A stretch of DNA of 64,000 bases from Paracoccus yeei ATCC BAA-599 (GTDB lineage: Bacteria > Pseudomonadota > Alphaproteobacteria > Rhodobacterales > Rhodobacteraceae): contig NZ_JHWH01000024.1 in NCBI RefSeq assembly GCF_000622145.1, forward strand, positions 1-64,000, in the 5' to 3' direction. The notes under the pieces were generated by a model, which did not search any database, was not told where the DNA came from, and saw only the letters and a program-made list of their open reading frames with translations. A program made the translations under genes and the position numbers. Positions 26,145 to 35,037 of the stretch are shown piece by piece. Each line of letters opens with the position of its first letter. Within the stretch, counting starts at the first letter, position 1.

Positions 26145-27950
26145 TCAGTCGGGCAGCTTGAACATCGTCAGCTGGCCGCCCAGGGCGGTATAATCCGACA
26201 GGGCCGCATAGCCGCCCACGGCGCCCAGGCCGTCGTTGGCATTGGTCAGGCCCGCCGCAAGGCCGATGCCGGCCCAGCCGCCGATCCCGGACAGCACGCC
26301 CACATACTGCTTGCCGCCGTGTTCATAGGTGAAGACGTTGCCGATGATGCCCGAGGGGGTCTTGAACCTGTAAAGCTCCTTGCCCGTCTCGGCGTCCACC
26401 GCCTTCAGATAGCCTTCCAGCGTGCCATAGAACACGATATCGCCCGCCGTCGCCATGGCGCCCGACCAGACCGAGAACTGCTCGGGGAGCGACCACTTGA
26501 TCTTGCCCTCGACCGCGTCCCAGGCAATGAAGTTGCCCATGCCGCCGTGGCTGTCGGGGGCCGGGAACATGGACAGGGTCGCGCCGACATAGGGCTGGCC
26601 CGCCGCATAGCTGACGCGGAACGGTTCATAGTCCATGCAGACGTGGTTCGTCGGCACATAGAACAGGCCGGTCTTGGGCGAGTAGGTCGAGGGCTGCTGG
26701 TCCTTGGACCCCAGCGCCGCCGGGCAGACGCCGGTGGTGTTCACGTCCTCGCCGTTCTGTTCGGTCGAATATTCGGCGACCACCTGCGGCCGGCCGTACT
26801 GGTCCGAATTCGGGTCCATCTCGACATGCGTGGCCCAGTTGACGGCGGGGTCGTATTTCTCGGCCACCAGCAGCTCGCCCGTCTCGCGGTCCAGCGTATA
26901 GCCGAAGCCGTTGCGGTCGAAGTTGACCAGCAGCTTGCGCATCTTGCCGTCGATTTCCTTGTCGACCAGCAGGTTTTCGTTCACGCCGTCAAAGTCCCAT
27001 TCGTCATGCGGCGTCTTCTGGTAGAACCACTTGGCCATGCCGGTGTCGGGATCGCGGGCCATGATCGTCATCGACCAGCGGTTGTCGCCCGGACGCTGGC
27101 TGGGGTTCCAGGTCGAGGGGTTACCGGTGCCGTAATAGATCAGGTTCAGCTCGGGGTCATAGGTGGTCCAGCCCCAGGTGGTGCCGCCGCCGATCTTCCA
27201 CTGGTCGCCTTCCCAGGTCTTGAGCGAGCTGTCCTTGCCGATGGGCTTGCCCAGATGCGTGGTCTTTTCGGGATCGACCAGCATTTCTTCGTCCGGGCCG
27301 GTCGAATAGGCGCGCCAGACCATCTTGCCGTCGGCGATGTTGTAGGCGGTCAGGTGGCCGCGGACGCCGTATTCGCCGCCCGAGATGCCGACGATGACCT
27401 TGTCCCGGATCACGGTGACGGTGGCGGTGTTCGTCTCGCCCTTGGCGGGATCGCCGTTCACGACCGACCATTTCACCTTGCCGGTCTTGGCATCCAGCGC
27501 CACCAGCGTGGTGTCGGCCTGGTGCAGGAAGATGGTGTCATCGGCATAGGCCAGGCCACGATAGACGGTGTCGCAGCACATCACGCCGATCACGTCCGGG
27601 TTCTGTTCCGGGTGATAGCGCCACAGGATCTTGCCGTCGTTGTTCAGGTCCAGCGCGTAGACGATGTTCGGGAAGGGCGTGTGCAGATACATCACGTCGC
27701 CGATCACCAGCGGCGAGCCCTCGTGCCCGCGCAGCACCCCGGTCGAGAAGGTCCAGGCAACCTGCAGGTCGCCCACGTTGTCCTTGTTGATCTGATCCAG
27801 TTCCGAATAGCGGGTGCCGGCATAGTTGCCCAGCTGCATGACCCACTGCTTGGCATCGCTCTGACCGGCCATGACCGAATCGTTGGCGATTGCGGGTACG
27901 GCCACCGATACCGACAACGCGGCCAGCAGCCCGAAAATCCGCTTCTTCAT
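26145..27950 (-). CDS. xoxF: XoxF-type PQQ-dependent, lanthanide-dependent alcohol (methanol) dehydrogenase
   Basis: The 601-residue periplasmic quinoprotein has a signal peptide (1 to about 22, AIAND) and the eight-bladed W-motif propeller of methanol dehydrogenases. The vicinal disulfide Cys125-Cys126 ([11 protein letters not shown]) covers PQQ. In WDFDGVNE the catalytic base Asp319 is followed two positions later by Asp321, the extra acid that marks lanthanide-binding XoxF and is Ala in calcium MxaF. The blade ends [14 protein letters not shown] and GGWAGIG are also conserved. GGAGG nine bases upstream favours the ATG at 27950 over 27956. The gene has its own promoter region with a palindrome at 28033 and ends at a shared terminator. 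No mxaFI is present. Confidence 0.97.
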   Translation of the reverse strand: MKKRIFGLLAALSVSVAVPAIANDSVMAGQSDAKQWVMQLGNYAGTRYSELDQINKDNVGDLQVAWTFSTGVLRGHEGSPLVIGDVMYLHTPFPNIVYALDLNNDGKILWRYHPEQNPDVIGVMCCDTVYRGLAYADDTIFLHQADTTLVALDAKTGKVKWSVVNGDPAKGETNTATVTVIRDKVIVGISGGEYGVRGHLTAYNIADGKMVWRAYSTGPDEEMLVDPEKTTHLGKPIGKDSSLKTWEGDQWKIGGGTTWGWTTYDPELNLIYYGTGNPSTWNPSQRPGDNRWSMTIMARDPDTGMAKWFYQKTPHDEWDFDGVNENLLVDKEIDGKMRKLLVNFDRNGFGYTLDRETGELLVAEKYDPAVNWATHVEMDPNSDQYGRPQVVAEYSTEQNGEDVNTTGVCPAALGSKDQQPSTYSPKTGLFYVPTNHVCMDYEPFRVSYAAGQPYVGATLSMFPAPDSHGGMGNFIAWDAVEGKIKWSLPEQFSVWSGAMATAGDIVFYGTLEGYLKAVDAETGKELYRFKTPSGIIGNVFTYEHGGKQYVGVLSGIGGWAGIGLAAGLTNANDGLGAVGGYAALSDYTALGGQLTMFKLPD

Positions 27951-28026
27951 CGTCATTCTCCTCCCCTGAGAAACGATTGAGGCAGGAACCGGGCGTCATC
28001 GCCTCCGCCATATCGGCCCGGTTCTT

Positions 28027-28046
28027 ATATATGTTTTATAAAACGT
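28027..28046 (-). promoter_or_regulatory. Palindrome and -10-like element upstream of xoxF
   Basis: GTTTTATAAAAC (28033-28044) is a perfect 12-bp palindrome in a GC-rich genome. On the xoxF strand it is followed at once by TATATAA (28025-28032 region), a candidate -10, about 75 bases before the xoxF start. The palindrome would cover the -35 region, so it fits an activator or repressor site, possibly of the response regulator at 24373. Confidence 0.5.
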
Positions 28047-28119
28047 TCAGTTGATCCGCCTTGTCAACGACAGGAACCCGCCCCTGAACAAAAGTATGAG
28101 GCCGGCCCTGCCCGCCGCC

Positions 28120-29232
28120 TCAGGGCGAAGGCCGCGCCGCGCGGGGGTCGTAGATTGCGCGTTCCAGCGCCGCCAGCCGATGCGCCGGCAGGCCGATGCG
28201 CCCGGCCAGGCGGCGCGCCGCCAGCAGGTCGCCCCGCGCCAGGGCCCGGCGATAGGCCAGCCGCAGCAGGGGCGACCAGCGGTCGCGGATGCGCCGCCAC
28301 CCCGCCCCCACCCCGTCGGGCGCCAGCCGGACAGCAGCAATGCCCAAGCCCAGCAGCAGGCCCAGCACCACGCTGCCCGCCAGTTCGGCGACCTGCCAGG
28401 CGCCCAGCCGCCCGGTCGGCACCTGGCCGGTATAGAAGCTGGCGTAGCCGATGGTCAGGGCCGGGATGCGGGCGTTCTCGATCCGGCGGGTCTGGGTGTT
28501 GAACCAGGGAATGTCGACCGGCTCCAGCACCCCCGGCTCACCCGTGTGGGGGCGGAACTGCCAGGCCCAGACGGCTTCGGCCACGGGCCCCTCGGCGGTC
28601 AGGATCAGGTTGCGCTCGACCGGCTGGGCAAAGGTGATCAGCCAGTTCTCGGACACCACCGGACGGGGCGGCAGCTGCTCGGGCAAGGCGCCCAGCACGC
28701 GCAGCGTGACTCGGCGGGTCAGGATCTGGCCGTCGGCCAGCCGCGCCGGATCGGCCGAGAGGCTGTCGGTCAGCTCCAGCGCGCGGCCGGTGAAATGCCA
28801 TCCCCGCTGGGCGGGAAACTCGCCCACCGACAGGGACAGGGGCTTGGCCTCGACCACCACGTCGCGGCGCTGGCTTTGCGTGTCGATGATGGTCAGCCGA
28901 TGCCGGGCCGGGCCGAACTGCAGGGGACCGGCCCGCTTGGGCCAGATCGCCAGATGGCGCTCCATCACGATCCAGCGCAGCCCGTCGATCATCTCCTCGT
29001 GCCAGTCGTCCGGGCCGGTCTGGATCCAGTCGAAACTGTCGTTTGGGGCGATTTCCAGCTTTTCGTTGGCGATCTTGCGATCGTAGACGGCGCGGATGAC
29101 GACCGGAACCATCTCGCCAACGACGGGATGGGGGTTGCCCTGGGCGGTGATCGTCAGCCGCAGGTTGCCCTCGGCCCAGCCGCAGGCGGGGAACAGCGCC
29201 AGGGCCAGCAGGGTCAGGACCAGCCTTACCAA
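28120..29232 (-). CDS. BatD-like membrane protein of the MoxR/VWA operon (TTG start)
   Basis: The protein of about 370 residues has a signal peptide (VRLVLTLLALALFPACGWAEG). BatD-like beta domains follow (LRLTITAQGNPHPVVGEMVPVVIRAVYD, KRAGPLQFGPARH, GEFPAQRGWHFTG), with one membrane helix near residue 290 (AELAGSVVLGLLLGLGIAAV) and a cytoplasmic helical tail. No ATG or GTG fits. TTG at 29232 has GAGGAGGG six bases upstream and overlaps the previous gene, so I use it. It is the last gene of the seven-gene operon, 170 bp before xoxF on the same strand. In Bat systems BatD joins the VWA proteins at the membrane. Confidence 0.75.
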   Translation of the reverse strand: MVRLVLTLLALALFPACGWAEGNLRLTITAQGNPHPVVGEMVPVVIRAVYDRKIANEKLEIAPNDSFDWIQTGPDDWHEEMIDGLRWIVMERHLAIWPKRAGPLQFGPARHRLTIIDTQSQRRDVVVEAKPLSLSVGEFPAQRGWHFTGRALELTDSLSADPARLADGQILTRRVTLRVLGALPEQLPPRPVVSENWLITFAQPVERNLILTAEGPVAEAVWAWQFRPHTGEPGVLEPVDIPWFNTQTRRIENARIPALTIGYASFYTGQVPTGRLGAWQVAELAGSVVLGLLLGLGIAAVRLAPDGVGAGWRRIRDRWSPLLRLAYRRALARGDLLAARRLAGRIGLPAHRLAALERAIYDPRAARPSP

Positions 29233-29825
29233 GGGTCGCCCTCCTCTCCGGTGGCAAGGCCCATGGCGATGCGGCGCTTCTGTTCGGCTTCGAGGCGCAG
29301 CCGCAGGAACTCGCCCGGGTTGTCGGGCAGGGTTTCCAGCCATTCGGCATCGGCGACCCGGCGGCCCTCGTCCAGCGGGCGGCCCAGCCGCTTGATCTCG
29401 TCGACCGGAGAGCCGCCGACGGCGGCAATCACCGTCACCGCGATGCGCCCGGCCGCATTGCCCTGGCCCATGGTGGGCGGGATCAGCGCGTTCACCACAT
29501 TGCGGTTCTCGCGCGCCTGGCTGTCGGCGGGGTTGGCAAACAGCACGGCGTCGAAATAGTCGCGCGACAGCGGCAGGTTTCCGGTCACCGCCAGCGACAG
29601 GCCCCGGTTGTAGGTCGATCCGCGCCCGGCTTCGCGGAACGCATCGTCCGCCCCCGCGTAATCGCCCGCCTGATACAGCGCCACGCCCCGGACGGCGGGG
29701 TCGTCCAGCATGATCGCGGCGAGGCCTGGCAGGCCCGCCGCAAGCGCCAGCTTGGTCCGGGCGTCGCCCCCGGCCAGGACCAGCGCGGCAAGACCCGCGC
29801 CGAACAGGGCGGCGGCCAGCCTCAT
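29226..29825 (-). CDS. TPR-like periplasmic protein (BatC/MxaK-like)
   Basis: The 199-residue protein has an N-terminal signal anchor (MRLAAALFGAGLAALVLAGG), a second hydrophobic stretch and two TPR-like helices pairs (ALYQAGDYAGADDAFREAG, NRGLSLAVTGNLPLSRDYFD). It then has a proline-rich, charged C-terminus. The order VWA-VWA-TPR-BatD is that of Bat operons; MxaK of mxa clusters occupies a like position. Its start overlaps the preceding VWA gene by 4 bases. Confidence 0.72.
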   Translation of the reverse strand: MRLAAALFGAGLAALVLAGGDARTKLALAAGLPGLAAIMLDDPAVRGVALYQAGDYAGADDAFREAGRGSTYNRGLSLAVTGNLPLSRDYFDAVLFANPADSQARENRNVVNALIPPTMGQGNAAGRIAVTVIAAVGGSPVDEIKRLGRPLDEGRRVADAEWLETLPDNPGEFLRLRLEAEQKRRIAMGLATGEEGDPW

Positions 29826-30751
29826 CGCCGCCTCCGGAACAGGGGCAGGATCGCCAGCATCGCCAGGGGCAGCAACCACGGGCCAAGGTCCAGAAAGCTA
29901 TGCCCGGCGGTGTCGTCGCGCGCCAGCCGCGCGGTGCGGCGGGCGGCGATGCGGGCCATCAGGGCCGGCGGATCGGCGGCGGGCATGGCCTCGCCGCCGC
30001 CGGCGCGGGCCAGGTCGGCCACCGGGCCGGGCGCGGGCGGAGGCGCGCCCGCGGCCGCGGCGGGCAGGACCAGCGCCCAGACCCGGGCGCCGTCGCTGGC
30101 CAGACGCGCGGCCTCCTCGACGGCGCGGGGACGCACGCCGCCGCCGTCCGTCACCAGAACCAGGTCGGCGCCGCCCAGGCCCGGTCCGTCGCGGCCGCCG
30201 AACAGGTCGCGCGCCATCGACAGCGCGATGTCGGGACGGCTGCCCGCGACGGGCATGGTGTCGCGCGACAGGACCGCGATCAGGTCCGACAGGGTCGCCG
30301 CGTCCGAGGTGGGCGCCGAGGCCAGATAGGCGTCGCCCGCGTAAAGCATCAGCCCGACCGGGCGGCCCTGCGCCAGGGGCAGCAGCATCGCCGCCGCCGA
30401 CCGCGCCTCGTCCAGCACGCGCTGGTCGCCGGCGACCGAGGGCGACAGGTCCATGGCCAGGATCAACGGGTCCAGCGCGCGGTATTCGACCGCGCCGGGG
30501 CGCAGCACCGCCGGTCCCGACAGCGCCAGCACCAGCGCCAGCGCGGCCAGAAAGGGCAGCGCCACGTCGGGCGTGTGGCGGCCGTCCGTCAAAAGACCCA
30601 GGCGGCGCAGCGCAGGCATCAGCGCGGGGTCCAGGACCGCCGTCCATTCGCCCGCCGCGCGCCGCTGCCGCACCCAGGCCCAGGACAGCGCGATCAGCGG
30701 CAGCGCCGCCAGCCACCAGGGCCGCAGCAGGATCAGGCCGCCCAGCGTCAT
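29822..30751 (-). CDS. Membrane-anchored VWA protein (BatB/MxaL-like)
   Basis: The 309-residue protein has two N-terminal membrane helices (about 5-27 and 62-82), a von Willebrand A domain in the periplasm or cytosol and a C-terminal helix (LDLGPWLLPLAMLAIL). The MIDAS motif reads D-L-S-P-S, with the later acidic VTDGGG. It is similar in layout to the VWA gene just upstream, so the two probably form a heteromer. It overlaps both neighbours by 4 bases. Confidence 0.83.
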   Translation of the reverse strand: MTLGGLILLRPWWLAALPLIALSWAWVRQRRAAGEWTAVLDPALMPALRRLGLLTDGRHTPDVALPFLAALALVLALSGPAVLRPGAVEYRALDPLILAMDLSPSVAGDQRVLDEARSAAAMLLPLAQGRPVGLMLYAGDAYLASAPTSDAATLSDLIAVLSRDTMPVAGSRPDIALSMARDLFGGRDGPGLGGADLVLVTDGGGVRPRAVEEAARLASDGARVWALVLPAAAAGAPPPAPGPVADLARAGGGEAMPAADPPALMARIAARRTARLARDDTAGHSFLDLGPWLLPLAMLAILPLFRRRR

Positions 30752-31689
30752 TCCCGCGTCCCCATGCCCCGCGCCAGGGCCAGGACCAGCGCCATGATCG
30801 CCGGCCAGATCCACAGCGCCCGCGCCTGCGCCACTGGCGGGCGCTCGGAAGGGTTCGGCTCGAGCCGGTCCAGCTCCTCGGCCATCGCGCGCAGATCGTC
30901 CATGCTGCGCACGCGGAAGGTCTGCCCGCCCGCCGCCCCGGCGATGGCCCGCAGCGTCGCCAGGTCCACCGCGTCACGGGCGGCCGGGCGGGACTCCAGG
31001 TCCTCGGGGCCCAGCGCGACGGTATGGATGCGGACGCCGCGCTCGGCCGCGAGCCGGGCGACCTGCGTCGCGTCGAGCAGCGCCGAGGTGTCGCGCCCGT
31101 CCGACAGAAGCACGATCACGTTCGAGCGCGAGGATTCCGCCAGCACCCGCCGGATCGCCAGACCGAGCCCGTCCGAGATGTTCGTGGAGCGCCCTGTCAG
31201 CCCGATCTGTGCATCCGCCAGCGCCAGCGCCACGGCCCGCAGGTCGTGGCTGAGCGGCGCGGCCACATAGGCGCGGTCGGCAAACAGGACCAGCCCGATC
31301 CGGTCCCCGGTGCGGGCGCGGATGAAACCCTCGGCCACCTGCTTGACGGCGTCGAGGCGGGTCACCGTCTGCCCCTCCAGCGCGAAATCGGGCGTCGCCA
31401 TGCTGCCGGACATGTCCAGGGCGATGACGATGTTGCGCCCCGAGGCGCTGCGGTCGGGCACCATCTGGATGCGCTGCGGCTGTGCCAGGGCCAGGCACAG
31501 CCCCAGCCAGGCGCCCGCGACCAGGGCAAGCCCGCGCCAGCGCCGGGGCCCGGGCGCGGGGACCGCCAGCGCCGCGACGCCCTGCGGCAGCGCCATCGCC
31601 TGGGCGGTCGCCACGCGCGCCGGCCAAAGCCGCGCCAGCAGCGGCAGCGGCAGCAGCAGCATGGCCAGCGGCTGGGCCAGTTCGATCAC
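30748..31689 (-). CDS. Membrane-anchored VWA protein (BatA/MxaC-like, GTG start)
   Basis: The 313-residue protein has two N-terminal helices (LAMLLLPLPLLARL and GLALVAGAWLGLCLAL) and a VWA domain with a complete MIDAS (DMSGS, then T in LTGRSTNISDGLG and LLSDGRD). It ends in a C-terminal helix. GTG at 31689 has GGAGGG seven bases upstream and overlaps the previous stop as GTGA. In MxaRSACKL systems such VWA proteins work with the MoxR ATPase to insert calcium into methanol dehydrogenase; in Bat systems they protect against stress. Confidence 0.85.
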   Translation of the reverse strand: MIELAQPLAMLLLPLPLLARLWPARVATAQAMALPQGVAALAVPAPGPRRWRGLALVAGAWLGLCLALAQPQRIQMVPDRSASGRNIVIALDMSGSMATPDFALEGQTVTRLDAVKQVAEGFIRARTGDRIGLVLFADRAYVAAPLSHDLRAVALALADAQIGLTGRSTNISDGLGLAIRRVLAESSRSNVIVLLSDGRDTSALLDATQVARLAAERGVRIHTVALGPEDLESRPAARDAVDLATLRAIAGAAGGQTFRVRSMDDLRAMAEELDRLEPNPSERPPVAQARALWIWPAIMALVLALARGMGTRE

Positions 31690-32060
31690 CGCGCCGCCCT
31701 CCGCCGCCGCCGTTCTCGCGTGCCGGAACGGATCAGCGCCTCGACCGCGTCGGGGTCGCCCGGCTCGCCGCGATACAGCGCCCGGCGCTGGTCGGGCGGC
31801 AGGGCCCTGCCCTGTTCGGCCAGGATGCGGGCCAGCGCCAGCAGCCTGTCCGCCGGCGGCAGACCCGCGGCCAGCGCCAACCGGTGGGACAGGCGTGGCG
31901 GACGGGCGCGGCGGCGCAGCGCCGGCATGGCGATGGCCACCAGCAGCGCCGCCAGCATCAGGCCCAGCCCGGCGGCTGCCAGGAAATCGTCCCAGCCGGG
32001 TGCGGTGAACGGCGCGGGCAGGCGCGGCGGATGCAGGTCTGCGACGATGTCGGGGATCAT
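31686..32060 (-). CDS. DUF4381-type small membrane protein
   Basis: The 124-residue protein starts MIPDIVADLHPPRLPAPFTAPGW-like (the PP...P...W stretch is typical of DUF4381). It has one membrane helix (about 28-48) and a basic cytoplasmic C-terminus (RSGTRERRRRRAAR). It is always found between the DUF58 and first VWA gene in MoxR/Bat operons, as here. Start and stop overlap the neighbours. Confidence 0.75.
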   Translation of the reverse strand: MIPDIVADLHPPRLPAPFTAPGWDDFLAAAGLGLMLAALLVAIAMPALRRRARPPRLSHRLALAAGLPPADRLLALARILAEQGRALPPDQRRALYRGEPGDPDAVEALIRSGTRERRRRRAAR

Positions 32061-32944
32061 TCCGCGGCCTCGGGCTCGGCCGTGGTGGACAGGCGGCGGA
32101 CCCGCAGCCCCGGCCGCGCCAGCCGCGCCGCGCGCGCCGCACGATCGGCCGGCAGGCCGGCGAAGCGGGCAAATGCCGCGCCCTCGGGCAAGGCATGGGG
32201 CAAGGCGTGGGCGGGGGGCGCGACCTCGAACGGGTCCTCGACCAGGATCAGTTGCAGGGGCCCGCGCGCGGCCAGGATGGCCAGCGCCGCGTCGAACCCC
32301 TCGCCCGGATCGTCCAGCGCGGTCGCCAGCACGATCCCCGCGCCGGGCGGCGCCTGACGGGCGGCGCGGACCAGATCGGCAGCCAGCGGCCTGACCGGCG
32401 CCGCCTTGCCATGCGCCGCCGCGCGTTCCGCCGCCGCCAGCGCCGCGGCATGGGCGCGCGCCAGGCACGCCGTGACCATCGCCATGCCCCGGTGGCGCGG
32501 GCGCGGCGGCTGGCCGTCCGGGCCATCGTCGGTCAAGGCGACCACGCCGACCGCGCCGCCATGCAGCGACGCCTGCCAGCCCATCAGCGCCAGCACCTCG
32601 GCCGCCGCGACCGAGCGCAGCCGGCCCGCCGTGCCCCACAGCATCGGCCGGCGGAAATCCGCGATCAGCAGCAGGTTGCGCTCGCGGTCCTCGTGAAAGC
32701 TGCGCACCTGAAGGCTGCCGCTGCGGGCGGTCGCGGCGGCGTCGATGTGGCGCGGCTCGTCACCCTCGGCAAAGGGCCGGATCTCGCGGATCTCATGGCC
32801 TTGGCCGCGCCGGCGGGTGGCGGTCGTGCCGGGACGCTCGGCCAGGGCGGATGCCTCGCGCCCGGCGCGGGCCGCGCGCGGCTCGAGCGCCATCAGCCCC
32901 GCCACGCTGACGGCCGCGGGATCAGGCGCCCGCGCCCCTACCAC
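32057..32944 (-). CDS. DUF58 (VWA-like) protein, MxaS-like
   Basis: The protein of about 295 residues has the DUF58 signature REIRPFAEGDEPRHID followed by ATARSG and the VWA-like strand NLLLIADFR. The consensus W after HID is replaced by Ala here. There are no obvious membrane helices. The start is uncertain: GTG at 32944 overlaps the moxR stop by 7 bases, and ATG at 32894 is a shorter option. It lies between moxR and the DUF4381 gene. DUF58 proteins are thought to be substrates or adaptors of MoxR ATPases. Confidence 0.8.
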   Translation of the reverse strand: MVGARAPDPAAVSVAGLMALEPRAARAGREASALAERPGTTATRRRGQGHEIREIRPFAEGDEPRHIDAAATARSGSLQVRSFHEDRERNLLLIADFRRPMLWGTAGRLRSVAAAEVLALMGWQASLHGGAVGVVALTDDGPDGQPPRPRHRGMAMVTACLARAHAAALAAAERAAAHGKAAPVRPLAADLVRAARQAPPGAGIVLATALDDPGEGFDAALAILAARGPLQLILVEDPFEVAPPAHALPHALPEGAAFARFAGLPADRAARAARLARPGLRVRRLSTTAEPEAAE

Positions 32945-33918
32945 GGCCGCACATGGTCCAGCAGCCGCGCCACCAGGTCGCGCGCGCCCAGCCCCTCGGA
33001 CGTGGCGCGCCAGCTGGGGATCATCCGGTGGGACAACGCGTCGGCGGCCAGCGCCTCGACATCCTCGGGCAGGCCATAGTCGCGGCCCCGCAGCGCCGCC
33101 CGCGCCCGGACCGAGGCGGCCAGCGCCAGTGTCCCCCGGGGCGAGACCGGATGTTCCACAAGCCCCTCCAGCGGCGTCCCCTGCGCTTCGCGCGTTGCAA
33201 CGACCAGCCGGACGATGAAGTCCTTCAGCGCCGGGGCCAGCGTCACCCGCGCGACCGCCGCGCGCGCGGCATGGATCGCCCCTGCCTCCAGCCTGTGCGC
33301 GGGCGGGACAGGGGGGGCGCGGTCCTCCTGCTCGACCAGATCCAGGATCGCGCGCTCCGCCTCGGCCCCCGGCAGGGACAGGTTCAGGTGCAGCAGAAAG
33401 CGGTCGAGCTGCGCCTCGGGCAGGGGAAAGGTGCCCTCGTGTTCGATCGAGTTCTGGGTGGCGACGACCATGAACGGATCGGGCAGCTTCCGCGTCACCC
33501 CGCCGGCCGTCACCTGCGCCTCGGCCATCGCCTCGAGCAGCGCGGACTGGACCTTGGGCGGGGCGCGGTTGATTTCGTCGACCAGCACCAGTTCGTGAAA
33601 CAGCGGCCCGGGCAGAAAGTCGAACCGCCCGCTGTCGGGGCGAAAGACCTGGGTGCCGGTCATGTCCGAGGGCATCAGGTCGGGCGTGCACTGGATGCGG
33701 GCGAAGCTGCCCGCCAGCCCCGCGGCCAGCCGCTTGACAGCCCGCGTCTTGGCCAGTCCCGGCGGCCCCTCGATCAGCACATGGCCGCCAGCGAGCAGCG
33801 CGATCGCCAGCCGCTCGACCAGATGTTCATGCCCGATCAGCCCGGTTGCGACCTGATCGGCAAGCGCTGCGACCGGGCCGAGGGCGTCGGCCGGCTCGAT
33901 GGTCTGAATGTCCTCCAC
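32938..33918 (-). CDS. moxR: MoxR-family AAA+ ATPase
   Basis: The 326-residue protein has Walker A GPPGLAKT (residues 51-58), Walker B LVLVDEINRAPPK, sensor 1 ATQNSIEHEGTFPLPEAQLDRF and the C-terminal AAA lid. GTG at 33918 follows GGGAGGAG by four bases and gives the usual length; a frame with an upstream ATG at 34263 adds over 100 low-complexity residues and is rejected. It is the first gene of the operon moxR-DUF58-DUF4381-VWA-VWA-TPR-BatD. MoxR with VWA partners acts as a chaperone for metalloprotein maturation, and xoxF next door is the clear candidate client. Confidence 0.92.
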   Translation of the reverse strand: MEDIQTIEPADALGPVAALADQVATGLIGHEHLVERLAIALLAGGHVLIEGPPGLAKTRAVKRLAAGLAGSFARIQCTPDLMPSDMTGTQVFRPDSGRFDFLPGPLFHELVLVDEINRAPPKVQSALLEAMAEAQVTAGGVTRKLPDPFMVVATQNSIEHEGTFPLPEAQLDRFLLHLNLSLPGAEAERAILDLVEQEDRAPPVPPAHRLEAGAIHAARAAVARVTLAPALKDFIVRLVVATREAQGTPLEGLVEHPVSPRGTLALAASVRARAALRGRDYGLPEDVEALAADALSHRMIPSWRATSEGLGARDLVARLLDHVRPW

Positions 33919-34337
33919 CTCGCTCCTCCCCGAGCGGCGGTCCCGGCGCGCGGAACCGCCGCCAGCTTGGCAGGATTTTCGCGGCCGATCCAGCCGGTCG
34001 GGCGTCACACTTTGGGATGAGGGCGCGCGCGTGTCCTGATTGCGTGGGGCGTTCGGCCGCCGGTCGTGGCAGATGGGGGAAGGCCCTTTGACGGTGAGGC
34101 CAAGCAGAGGCCTGGACCCCCCGCCTGGCAGACCCGGACCTTCGGACACCGGCTGCCTGGACAAAGACAGGAACCTCTTGCGCGCACCCGTTCCGAGGGA
34201 GCGTTCCGTTCTGTTCGGACCAGGCAGGGACGCCCTGTTTCCTGGCGCGGAATTGCGGTTCACCCCCCGCGCCCACCTTGGCCGATCCCACGAAAATCCC
34301 CTTGTTTCCCCGTTCCCCGCCCCCTATACGGGGCGGC
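33919..34337. other. Gene-free region upstream of the moxR operon
   Basis: About 420 bp lie between the moxR start and tRNA-Ser. No convincing coding frame is present, because the frames on both strands have Arg/Pro-rich, non-protein-like translations. It should contain the moxR operon promoter, but no clear -35/-10 pair was picked out. Confidence 0.5.
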
Positions 34338-34427
34338 GGAGACGTGGCCGAGTGGTCGAAGGCACACCCCTGCTAAGGGTGCAGACGGGAAACCGTCTCG
34401 AGGGTTCGAATCCCTTCGTCTCCGCCA
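34338..34427 (+). tRNA. tRNA-Ser (anticodon GCU)
   Basis: The 90-nt tRNA has a 7-bp acceptor stem GGAGACG / CGTCTCC, discriminator G and encoded CCA (34425-34427). The anticodon loop CTGCTAA gives anticodon GCU, the long variable arm is of class II type, and the T-loop is GGTTCGAATCC. It reads AGC/AGU codons. Confidence 0.97.
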
Positions 34428-35037
34428 TATAGAATTGATATTTATAGAAAAATCGTGACGATGGCTTGGCACCCACGATCATGCCGCCTTCAAATATGCG
34501 GTTGTCAACGGTGCGCATTTGCCACGCGACGGGATGGATAGAGCTAACCCCGTCTCACACGCGCGATCTGTCGCTGGACCCTGAGCGCCGGGACGCTGGC
34601 GCCGTGCCGGCTGCTTTCGATTGTTGCCCGTTCACAACTTTTATCCCTTCTAACAATCGACGCAGAGCAGGCCTCAAATGAGAGCCGAACCGCTGCGATT
34701 CACGCAATTCCGCGATTCTGCCCTGCCCGATGCGGCGTTCACCCATCGCGGACAGAGCCAAGGCCCTTGCGGCATTGACGTGCAGCCGCTTCGCCCATCC
34801 TCAAATTGCCGCAACTGCGATAAGGGCCGGTCGAAGAAAGACAGAAGCGCGCCTTGAACGCATTAATGCCCGACCTGGTGCTAAACATCGACGGCACCCG
34901 CTACTGCCGCTACAGACCGGAGATGTAGCGGGAATAGTGGCGGCCCATTCTGCCGGTCCACGCACCGAAACCGCCTCGCATCCCTTCCACACCGGGAAGC
35001 GTTATGGGACAGGTTCAGGATATTCCAGAGGTCGACC
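34428..35037. other. Gene-poor stretch after tRNA-Ser
   Basis: About 610 bp have lower GC and stops in most frames. Short frames on both strands give no recognisable protein. No second copy of the tRNA 3' end was seen, so an attachment-site duplication is not supported. Together with the IS remnants at 35374-35655 it looks like a decayed accessory patch. Confidence 0.5.

Noticed and set aside
14812-27950. Locus as a classic mxa methanol dehydrogenase cluster
   Set aside because: No mxaI small subunit is present and the large subunit has the XoxF Asp-x-Asp pair, so it is a Xox-type locus.
32938-34263. Longer moxR form starting at ATG 34263
   Set aside because: The extra 115 residues are low-complexity and unlike MoxR proteins; GTG at 33918 has a strong ribosome site and gives the normal length.
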